DNA of 5,332 bases. Source: Firmicutes bacterium UBA3920. GTDB taxonomy: Bacteria > Bacillota > Clostridia > Caldicoprobacterales > Xylanivirgaceae. The position numbers and the translations under genes are program-made. Shown here one piece after another: positions 1 to 5,193 of this stretch. The notes below the pieces were generated by a model that saw only the letters and a program-made list of their open reading frames with translations, did no database searches and had not been told where the DNA came from. Positions within the stretch are counted from its first letter, which is position 1. Each line of letters starts with the position of its first letter. The stretch spans positions 512 to 5,843 of the forward strand of contig DGES01000098.1 in assembly GCA_002386065.1 (NCBI GenBank). The letters are read 5' to 3'.

Positions 1-383
1 ACATAGCCAAATTCTTCGCCTTCATGGGGTTCATCGATCTCTGAACTTCCTCCCTCATCTAAAGCTAATATTATGGGTTCCATATTGTTTTTTTGAGCGT
101 TGGGAATTAGCCATGTCACCTCATGACCTAGCGTCTCGTTTGTCTTTACAAAGACGTCATCCTTGCTAAACACAATCTTTTCCTCGAATGTGTCGTCAAA
201 GAAGTCCTTGAGATTAGTACCTAGACATTCGAGTATATCAACTAATGTAGCTATGGACGGTGAGGTGAGGTTTCGCTCAATTTGCGATATAAAACCTTTG
301 GAGAGTTCGGCCCTATCGGCTAATTCTTCCTGTGTCAAACCATTTTGAATTCTCAGTCTTTTTATCTTTTCTCCAATATTCAT
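1..383 (-). CDS. XRE-family regulator with C-terminal cupin domain (PuuR-like), partial
   Basis: The gene begins with ATG at 383-381, preceded by a GAGGAGAG ribosome binding site, and runs off the left edge after 127 codons. Residues 1-62 form an XRE/Cro helix-turn-helix: the stretch LTQEELADRAELSKGFISQIE (residues 16-36) contains the two DNA-contacting helices, followed by NLTSPSIATLVDI. From about residue 70 the sequence matches the start of a small-molecule-binding cupin barrel, with the motif EPHEGEEFGYV starting at residue 118 carrying the conserved His and Glu residues. Family members are usually about 180 residues, so roughly 55 residues are missing here. Relatives such as PuuR control polyamine or amino-acid metabolism, and in Clostridia similar genes often precede potABCD spermidine/putrescine transport genes. 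That link is inference, because the downstream genes lie outside the window. Its promoter and operator candidate suggest autoregulation. Confidence 0.9.
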   Translation of the reverse strand, partial: MNIGEKIKRLRIQNGLTQEELADRAELSKGFISQIERNLTSPSIATLVDILECLGTNLKDFFDDTFEEKIVFSKDDVFVKTNETLGHEVTWLIPNAQKNNMEPIILALDEGGSSEIDEPHEGEEFGY

Positions 384-412
384 TGTATCTCTCCTCAATA
401 TTTCTCCATATA

Positions 413-433
413 TTGTTTAGCCTAAGTAAACAA
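413..433. promoter_or_regulatory. Candidate operator of the XRE/cupin gene (inverted repeat)
   Basis: This is a perfect 7-bp inverted repeat, TTGTTTA-N7-TAAACAA. It lies between the predicted transcription start (about 438, minus strand) and the ribosome binding site of the XRE/cupin gene. A symmetrical site just downstream of the start fits binding by a dimeric XRE repressor acting as a roadblock. Assignment to this particular regulator is inference from position and symmetry. Confidence 0.5.
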
Positions 434-444
434 AAAGTTAATTT

Positions 445-474
445 ATTATAAACACAGGAGGGGTTCATTGTCAA
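445..474 (-). promoter_or_regulatory. Promoter of the XRE/cupin gene
   Basis: On the minus strand a perfect -35 box TTGACA (474-469) is followed by an 18-base spacer and a perfect -10 box TATAAT (450-445). Transcription should start near 438, giving a leader of about 55 bases that contains the inverted repeat at 413-433. This is the strongest sigma-A promoter match in the window. Confidence 0.8.
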
Positions 475-583
475 TACAAAAATAATTTATTTTTTTCATT
501 ATTCGGCATCATCTTTCAAATTTTTTATTTACATCACTTAAAGTTTAATATTTTTTGTAGAATTAAAGGGATTAGGATATATC

Positions 584-602
584 TTTTCAAGAAGCTTGAA
601 AA
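584..602. repeat. 8-bp inverted repeat in the divergent intergenic region
   Basis: TTTTCAAG (584-591) and CTTGAAAA (595-602) are perfect reverse complements separated by AAG. The right arm overlaps the upstream copy of the duplicated promoter-like segment. It could be a regulator binding site or a chance AT-rich palindrome. No T-run follows it directly, so it is not a convincing terminator. Confidence 0.4.
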
Positions 603-665
603 TAAAAGCAATTGGATATAAAAAATTTTAAGGAAATGTATTGAAAATAAAAGACAAAGGGTATA
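596..665 (+). repeat. Duplicated promoter-like segment (two copies 45 bases apart)
   Basis: The 13-mer TTGAAAATAAAAG occurs at 596-608 and again at 641-653. Each copy is followed by a related stretch ending in GGATATA (614-620) or GGGTATA (659-665). The right copy supplies the -35 box of the metal-sensor promoter. The left copy has TTGAAA (596-601) and TATAAA (617-622), but with only a 15-base spacer, so it is probably weak or inactive. The pattern fits a local duplication of a promoter. Confidence 0.6.
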
Positions 666-669
666 TAAT
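641..669 (+). promoter_or_regulatory. Promoter of the metal sensor-ATPase operon
   Basis: TTGAAA (641-646), a 17-base spacer and a perfect TATAAT (664-669) make a good sigma-A promoter. The start is expected near 676, directly at the first TGAACA half-site, so a repressor bound at 676-697 would cover the start site. The leader is only about 48 bases and leaves no room for a riboswitch. Confidence 0.75.
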
Positions 670-675
670 TATAAT

Positions 676-697
676 TGAACATATGAACATTTGTTCA
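676..697. promoter_or_regulatory. ArsR/SmtB-type operator with TGAACA half-sites
   Basis: TGAACA (684-689), TT, TGTTCA (692-697) is a perfect 6-2-6 palindrome. It matches the core of the known ArsR/SmtB/CzrA 12-2-12 operator type, whose arms contain TGAA and TTCA. An extra direct copy of TGAACA lies at 676-681. The site sits between the -10 box and the ribosome binding site, so binding by the sensor encoded immediately downstream should block initiation until metal binds. The family match is established knowledge; binding by this protein is inference. Confidence 0.75.
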
Positions 698-723
698 AAC
701 GATTAGGAGGAGGGTTACACAAA

Positions 724-1092
724 TTGTCTAAACATGATGATATTGAAAATATAAAGTGCAATGTAATACATAGAGATGTGGTGGATAGTGTATCTGACAA
801 GATGATGGAGCCAGAGAAAATGGAGGAACTGGCAGAGTTTTTTAAAGTATTTGGTGATAGTACCAGACTTAAAATTCTATATGCCCTATCTATATCAGAG
901 ATGTGTGTATGTGACATTGCAGCTGTACTAGGAACTAGTCAATCGGCTGTATCCCACCAATTGAAGATATTAAGGCAGATGCGACTTGTGAAATATAGGA
1001 GGGAAGGAAGGGTAATATATTATTCCCATGATGATGAACATATAACAGAGATATTTAGAAAGGGACTTGAGCATATAAACGAGATAAAATAG
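724..1092 (+). CDS. ArsR/SmtB-family metal-sensing repressor (CadC/ZiaR-like)
   Basis: This 122-residue winged-helix repressor should control the downstream metal-exporting ATPase. The start is TTG at 724, eight to nine bases after a strong AGGAGGAGGG (705-714). The open frame reaches back to a TTG at 691, but that start would translate the ribosome binding site, and the first in-frame ATG (802) would drop a likely metal ligand. Residues 36-100 form the DNA-binding fold, with the recognition region SQSAVSHQLKILR (72-84) and the wing YRREGRVIYY. Two metal sites are visible. The alpha-3N type has C12 plus the C61-V-C63 pair. The alpha-5 type has D104, H106, H117 and E120 in the exact SmtB/CzrA pattern D-x-H-x10-H-x2-E. 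Such dual-site sensors respond to Zn, Cd or Pb. Repression released by metal is expected. CadC has two N-terminal cysteines, but only one is present here. Confidence 0.92.
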   Translation: MSKHDDIENIKCNVIHRDVVDSVSDKMMEPEKMEELAEFFKVFGDSTRLKILYALSISEMCVCDIAAVLGTSQSAVSHQLKILRQMRLVKYRREGRVIYYSHDDEHITEIFRKGLEHINEIK

Positions 1093-1109
1093 GGGAAAGG
1101 AGATGTTGT

Positions 1110-3068
1110 ATGGATATAAAAAACAACGCAGAGGCATATGATCGAACATGTGTAGAAGGACATTCTTGTAATTGTAGTACAGGTCATTGCCATGATCATG
1201 AACGCTCTAAGAAAGATAATATAATGATTGCTATAGCGGGACTTTTATTCATATTAGGACTTATATTAAGATTGCCTAAAGAGATAGAGCTTATATTATT
1301 TTTAACAAGTTATATAGTAGCTGGAGGAAATGTTATATTGACGGCAATTAGAAATATATCGAAAGGGAAGATATTTGACGAGAACTTTTTAATGTCTATA
1401 GCCACTATTGGTGCTTTTGTAGTAGGAGAATACGCAGAAGGTGCGGCTGTGATGATATTCTATAGAATAGGCGAATATTTTCAAGATTTAGCTGTAGATC
1501 GTTCTATGAGATCTATTCAATCTCTTATGGACATAAGGCCAGATGAGGCAAATCTAATAGTAGATGGTATTGTAAAGCGAGTTGCAGCAGAAGATGTTTC
1601 TATTGGAGATACAATAGTTATAAAACCTGGAGAAAAGATTCCGTTAGATGGTGTAGTAGTAAGCGGTATTTCCCATGTGGACACTTCTGCACTCACAGGT
1701 GAGTTTATGCCAAGGGCTGTAGAAGCCGGCGATGAGGTATTGTCAGGTTTTGTAAACAGTGGTGGTGCTTTGACTGTAGAAGTTAGGGAGGAATTTAGTA
1801 AATCTGCAGCTTCTAAGATAATTGAGCTCATGCAGAATGCATCTACTAAGAAGGCTCCGACTGAACAGTTTATAACAAGGTTTGCCGCTTATTATACACC
1901 GATAGTAGTTGGTATAGCATTTTTCATGGCTACACTAATACCGATAATAACAGGTGATATGGATTTTTCAAAATGGATATATAGGGCACTTGTATTTTTA
2001 GTTATATCGTGTCCTTGTGCAATGGTAGTCTCCATACCTCTAAGTTTTTTTGCAGGATTAGGTTCTGCTTCAAAGAAGGGTATACTTATAAAAGGTGGCA
2101 ATTATCTAGAGGCCTTAAACAATGTGAATACAGTAGTATTTGATAAGACAGGCACCCTTACAAAGGGTTCATTTGAGGTTGTAAATTGTGTTCCAGCTGA
2201 AGATATTACAGCAGAAGAACTTATAAAATATGCAGTCTATGGTGAAGCACTATCTAATCATCCCATAGCCCAGTCTATAAGAGATGCTTATGGCAAGGAT
2301 ATAGATAGATCCCAAATAAATTCCTATGAGGAAATTGCGGGTTTAGGTATTAAAGCCAATGTTGCTGGTAGGGAGATACTTACAGGAAATATGGAACTTA
2401 TGAATAGAGAAGGAATTTCCAATATAGAGCCTAATATAGATAATATAGAGGGAACTGTGGTTTATGTAGCAGTAGATGGGAAATATGTGGGATATATAGA
2501 GCTTGCTGATGTAGTAAAAGAGGACTCTAAATATGCAATTAAAAAGTTGAAGGATATGGGCATTAGTGAGACTATAATGCTAACAGGAGACAATGAATCG
2601 ATAGCCCAAAAGGTAGGGGATAAACTCGGTATAGATAAGGTATATGCAAGTTTATTACCCAACGAGAAGTTAGAAAAGCTAGAGGCTATGGAGACAGAGT
2701 TACAAGATAATGGGATAATTGCATTCATTGGAGATGGTATAAATGACTCTCCAGCGATTGCCAGAGCTAAAGTAGGCGTGGCAATGGGAGGGTTGGGAGC
2801 CGATGCTGCCATAGAGGCAGCAGATGTAGTGCTTATGACAGATCAGGTGTCAAAGCTAACCGATGCCATAGAAGTGGCGAGAAAGACACGGAGGATAGTC
2901 ATGCAAAATATAATATTTGCTATTGGAGTTAAGGTGTTTGTTCTCATACTTGGTGCTTTGGGATTTGCCACTATGTGGCAGGCAGTATTTGCGGATGTGG
3001 GTGTTACAGTGATTGCTGTATTAAATTCCATGAGGATACTTATAGAGCCTTCTAATAAAATCAATTAA
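1110..3068 (+). CDS. cadA: Heavy-metal-translocating P1B-type ATPase (Cd/Zn/Pb exporter, CadA/ZntA-like)
   Basis: This 652-residue membrane pump should use ATP to export Zn2+, Cd2+ or Pb2+. ATG at 1110 follows AAAGGAG (1096-1102), 17 bases after the sensor gene, so the two form an operon. Residues 1-32 are a short Cys/His-rich tail (C14, C20, C22, C27; H18, H26, H28, H30) in place of the usual HMA domain, which explains why it is shorter than 700-residue relatives. Membrane helices lie at about 37-80, 92-125, 259-320 and 598-645. The actuator domain carries TGEF (196-199), where TGES is usual. The transport motif is CPC (301-303). The phosphorylated aspartate is D345 in DKTGTLT, with HP at 384-385, TGDN at 492-495 and GDGINDSPA at 541-549. 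K608 and D629 correspond to the conserved Lys and Asp in the last two helices of ZntA-type pumps, which supports divalent rather than copper specificity. The last 8 bases overlap the end of queT on the other strand. Confidence 0.95.
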   Translation: MDIKNNAEAYDRTCVEGHSCNCSTGHCHDHERSKKDNIMIAIAGLLFILGLILRLPKEIELILFLTSYIVAGGNVILTAIRNISKGKIFDENFLMSIATIGAFVVGEYAEGAAVMIFYRIGEYFQDLAVDRSMRSIQSLMDIRPDEANLIVDGIVKRVAAEDVSIGDTIVIKPGEKIPLDGVVVSGISHVDTSALTGEFMPRAVEAGDEVLSGFVNSGGALTVEVREEFSKSAASKIIELMQNASTKKAPTEQFITRFAAYYTPIVVGIAFFMATLIPIITGDMDFSKWIYRALVFLVISCPCAMVVSIPLSFFAGLGSASKKGILIKGGNYLEALNNVNTVVFDKTGTLTKGSFEVVNCVPAEDITAEELIKYAVYGEALSNHPIAQSIRDAYGKDIDRSQINSYEEIAGLGIKANVAGREILTGNMELMNREGISNIEPNIDNIEGTVVYVAVDGKYVGYIELADVVKEDSKYAIKKLKDMGISETIMLTGDNESIAQKVGDKLGIDKVYASLLPNEKLEKLEAMETELQDNGIIAFIGDGINDSPAIARAKVGVAMGGLGADAAIEAADVVLMTDQVSKLTDAIEVARKTRRIVMQNIIFAIGVKVFVLILGALGFATMWQAVFADVGVTVIAVLNSMRILIEPSNKIN

Positions 3069-3525
3069 ATATCTTGTTTTCATATTTTTCAAGTATGAGC
3101 ATTAGTGGATAGCCTATACCATAACAAGATATTAATTGACCGAGACCTACCCACACCATTGTTATAAGAATAGGTACACCTAGGGCATAGTTTAATATAA
3201 GACCTATAACCACTGCATTAATAACTATTGGGGGAAGGGGTACTAGATATTTCTTTGGCATCTTGGATGATAAAAAAGCAGCAATTAAAGTAGCAAGACT
3301 ACCAAAGACTATATCTATAATACCAGTTCCTCCATATATATTTGCTATTAAACAACCTATAAAAAGCCCAGGTATAGCAGCTGGGGTAAAGTATGGAAGC
3401 ACAGTTAGTGCTTCAGAAATTCTTACTTGAATTTGTCCATACGATATAGGGGCAAATATGATCGTAATAACCACATATATTGCGGCGATTATAGCTGCAT
3501 GGACTAAGTATTTTATCTTTGACAT
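3061..3525 (-). CDS. queT: QueT-family ECF transporter S component (queuosine precursor uptake)
   Basis: This 154-residue integral membrane protein matches the QueT family (COG4708), the substrate-binding subunit of energy-coupling-factor transporters for queuosine precursors such as preQ0/preQ1. Recognisable conserved blocks are APISYGQIQVRISEALTVLP (25-44), FTPAAIPGLFIGCLIAN (46-62), DIVFGSLATL (71-80) and PPIVINA (98-104). About five to six hydrophobic segments span nearly the whole length. No ATPase or T-component gene is adjacent, so it probably uses a shared EcfAA'T module encoded elsewhere. The start is ATG at 3525. A GGAG lies 12 bases upstream, a rather long spacing that may lower translation. 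The stop TGA (3063-3061) lies inside the convergent ATPase gene. Substrate choice is inferred from the family. Confidence 0.9.
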   Translation of the reverse strand: MSKIKYLVHAAIIAAIYVVITIIFAPISYGQIQVRISEALTVLPYFTPAAIPGLFIGCLIANIYGGTGIIDIVFGSLATLIAAFLSSKMPKKYLVPLPPIVINAVVIGLILNYALGVPILITMVWVGLGQLISCYGIGYPLMLILEKYENKIFN

Positions 3526-3563
3526 TTTTTATATCAACTCCATCTTTATTATTTACAAAAGGC

Positions 3564-3592
3564 ATTATACCATTCTTGTATCTTTTTAAAAG
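3564..3592 (-). promoter_or_regulatory. Promoter of queT (extended -10)
   Basis: On the minus strand TGGTATAAT (3572-3564) is an extended -10 element with a perfect TATAAT hexamer. The -35 position at 17-base spacing reads CTTTTA (3592-3587), a poor match that the TG extension can compensate. Transcription would start near 3557, leaving a leader of about 31 bases. The -35 region overlaps two AT-rich palindromes: TATCTTTT-T-AAAAGATA (3579-3595) and AGATAATATTATCT (3591-3604), either of which might be a regulator site. Confidence 0.6.
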
Positions 3593-3594
3593 AT

Positions 3595-3752
3595 AATATT
3601 ATCTCTGAGTTTCTGCGTTTTTTCTGAATCATAGATAAAACACTGACTGTAGCGTTTAATATGTAAACAGTAAAAAACATTACAAGTCAGTATGGTTCAT
3701 GGGCTTTGTATAAATATGCGTTATTTTTTGCGGAAACTCAAAAATATTATCT
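3595..3752. mobile_element. MITE-like foldback element with flanking 10-bp direct repeats
   Basis: The 10-mer AATATTATCT occurs at 3595-3604 and 3743-3752. Between them, one to two bases inside, are imperfect 12-base terminal inverted repeats: TGAGTTTCTGCG (3606-3617) and TGCGGAAACTCA (3729-3740). Further arms nest inside: 3625-3632 with 3692-3699, 3642-3651 with 3681-3691 (one bulged A), and 3654-3658 with 3664-3668. No open reading frame is present. A non-autonomous transposable element with a target duplication explains the layout best. The alternative is a structured RNA on the plus strand: the three non-Watson-Crick pairs are G-U there but A-C on the minus strand. I do not recognise the terminal repeat as belonging to a named insertion-sequence family. 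Confidence 0.5.
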
Positions 3753-3772
3753 AGTCTGAAATTAATTGATAT

Positions 3773-3805
3773 AAAAAGGGCTAATGGGGAAGAATCCAAT
3801 AGCCC
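3773..3805 (-). terminator. Intrinsic terminator of fprA
   Basis: On the minus strand GGGCTATTGG (3805-3796) pairs with CCATTAGCCC (3787-3778) with a single T-T mismatch around an 8-base loop, and TTTTT follows immediately. It lies 33 bases past the fprA stop codon and should stop transcription before queT. On the plus strand no T-run follows the stem, so it looks one-directional. Confidence 0.85.
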
Positions 3806-3838
3806 AACTTTAATGCGACTTTATCAAAAGGGAAGTAT

Positions 3839-5065
3839 TTAATTATTGACCGCTTTCCTTACTTGTCTTACTAGCTCCTGCAATCTTTCAGTGATTAATT
3901 CTAAATCTTCTTCTCTAGGAGCCCCATTAAACTCTACTGGTTCGAGGAAATCCCAATTTGTACGATTCTTTTCCATTATGGCATTTAATTCTCTTTGAGC
4001 TCCGCCAGACCATCCATAGGAGCCAAAACTAAATGCCTTTCTATTGACTGCTCTTTTTTTGCCTATTTCATCTAATACTGCTGCCATAGGTGGAAACAGT
4101 TTATATTCATAGGTTGGTGCAGCTATTACTACACCTGTAGAAGTCCAAACAGAGGTTAATACGGTGCCCCAATCTGTTTCAGGAACTCTGTGAATATGAA
4201 CTTTAATACCTTCCTTTTTAAGTACATCAATTGCATGGTCTACAGCCTTTTTAGTCATACCATACATGGAACCCCAAATGAGAGTTATCTCTTCCTTAGC
4301 AGGTCCTTGCTGATAAGAGGCGTATCTGACATAGTCTTCTATTATTTTTTTAGGATTTTCTCTCCAAACTATTCCATGACCAGGAGCTATGATCTTTATT
4401 GGCAGGGTAGAACATTTTTCAATAGCTTTTTTTACAGGTAGAGAAAAGGCTGCCACTATATTGGCATAGTATCTCACTGCCTCTCTTTCAAAAAAGTCTA
4501 TTTCTTCTTGGGTTAACATATCATCATAGCCGCGTTCATCAACTTTGCCAAAGGAGCCAAATGCATCACAGGAAAATAGAGTTCCTGTCAAAGTATCGAA
4601 AGTAGTTATAGTATCTGGCCAGTGAACATTAGGTATTTCAGCAAATTTTAATACATGACCATTTCCAAGGTCTAAGGTAAAGTTATCATTAGCTATTAAT
4701 ATATTCTCAGTGTGATTATAAAAAGCATTTAAGAGATCTGCGGATTTTTGACTACATATTATTGTGAAATTTGGATTGAGCTTCTTAAAAGCTTCTATCC
4801 AACCAGAATGGTCGGGCTCCATATGATTGATTATTAGATATTCAATGGATGCAGGATCGATTTGGAGTTCTTCTAATAGTTCAAATAGGGACTCAGGTAC
4901 TCCATCCCATCCACCTACACCATCGATTATAGCTGTTTTTTCTCCCTTGATAATATAGGAGTTCATCGATACACCACTGGGGATTTTCCAAAGGCCTTCA
5001 AATAAAATATCATCTATGTTTACCGATAATTTATATATATCTTGCGTTACTTCTGATATGTTCAT
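3839..5065 (-). CDS. fprA: Flavodiiron protein (FprA, rubredoxin:O2/NO oxidoreductase)
   Basis: This is a complete 408-residue cytoplasmic A-type flavoprotein that reduces O2 to water and/or NO to N2O, usually with electrons from rubredoxin. Residues 1-250 form the metallo-beta-lactamase-like domain with an intact diiron site: H81, E83, D85 and H86 in NHMEPDHSG, H148 in PNVHWPDT, D167 in FSCDAFG and H230 in APGHGIVW. Residues 259-402 form the flavodoxin domain that binds FMN, with GSMYGMTKKA (265-274), APTYEYKLFPPM (316-327) and GSYGWSGGA (348-356). There is no fused rubredoxin or NAD(P)H:flavin reductase domain, so electron donors must be separate proteins. ATG at 5065 follows TAGGAGG (5080-5074) at ideal spacing. 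The gene has its own promoter and terminator and is probably monocistronic. O2 versus NO preference cannot be read from the sequence. Confidence 0.96.
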   Translation of the reverse strand: MNISEVTQDIYKLSVNIDDILFEGLWKIPSGVSMNSYIIKGEKTAIIDGVGGWDGVPESLFELLEELQIDPASIEYLIINHMEPDHSGWIEAFKKLNPNFTIICSQKSADLLNAFYNHTENILIANDNFTLDLGNGHVLKFAEIPNVHWPDTITTFDTLTGTLFSCDAFGSFGKVDERGYDDMLTQEEIDFFEREAVRYYANIVAAFSLPVKKAIEKCSTLPIKIIAPGHGIVWRENPKKIIEDYVRYASYQQGPAKEEITLIWGSMYGMTKKAVDHAIDVLKKEGIKVHIHRVPETDWGTVLTSVWTSTGVVIAAPTYEYKLFPPMAAVLDEIGKKRAVNRKAFSFGSYGWSGGAQRELNAIMEKNRTNWDFLEPVEFNGAPREEDLELITERLQELVRQVRKAVNN

Positions 5066-5106
5066 AATTTAAACCTCCTAGAATACTAAAATTTATCATA
5101 TATATA

Positions 5107-5135
5107 ATTATAGAACTAATTGTTTGTAAATACAA
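5107..5135 (-). promoter_or_regulatory. Probable fprA promoter
   Basis: On the minus strand TTGTAT (5135-5130), a 17-base spacer and a perfect TATAAT (5112-5107) make a plausible sigma-A promoter, with a start near 5100 and a 35-base leader. A perfect 6-2-6 palindrome, TTTGTA-AA-TACAAA (5123-5136), covers the -35 box. The -10 box lies in a TATAATTATA palindrome that resembles one half of a PerR box. Peroxide or oxygen control is possible but unproven. Confidence 0.55.
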
Positions 5136-5193
5136 ATAGGGGTTTTTTATAGTTAAACTAGAATTCTTTATATTCAATTAAGTTCCCCTATTT
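5134..5193. repeat. Long-range 9-bp inverted repeat upstream of fprA
   Basis: AAATAGGGG (5134-5142) and CCCCTATTT (5185-5193) are perfect reverse complements 42 bases apart. They extend to 11 of 12 matching bases when outer positions are included. The C/G run stands out in very AT-rich DNA. On the plus strand the right arm is followed by T-rich tracts (T6 at 5201-5206 and a longer run after), but the long loop makes a terminator doubtful. The rest of the region to 5332 is AT-rich with no gene that I can see. Confidence 0.45.

Noticed and set aside
163..348. 61-residue plus-strand open frame
   Set aside because: It is antisense to the clearly coding XRE/cupin gene and has no family features of its own.
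691..723. Upstream extension of the metal-sensor gene from TTG at 691
   Set aside because: It would translate the operator half-site and the AGGAGGAGGG ribosome binding site into a Gly-rich stretch. The TTG at 724 has the correct spacing to that site.
2462..2812. 116-residue minus-strand open frame, with others at 1517-1831, 1892-2101 and 2843-3064
   Set aside because: All are antisense to the P1B ATPase and show low-complexity Ser/Ile/Pro composition typical of shadow frames.
3366..3396. Terminator-like hairpin on the minus strand within queT (CCCAG/CTGGG followed by CTTTTT)
   Set aside because: The stem is only 5 bp and it lies in codons for the conserved PAAIPGLF block, so it is better explained by coding constraint.
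3721..3728. T-run within the foldback element as a plus-strand terminator
   Set aside because: No stable GC-rich stem lies immediately before it.
4190..4441. 83-residue plus-strand open frame
   Set aside because: It is antisense to fprA, whose residues across this stretch match the flavodiiron family, and it has no plausible ribosome binding site or recognisable domain.
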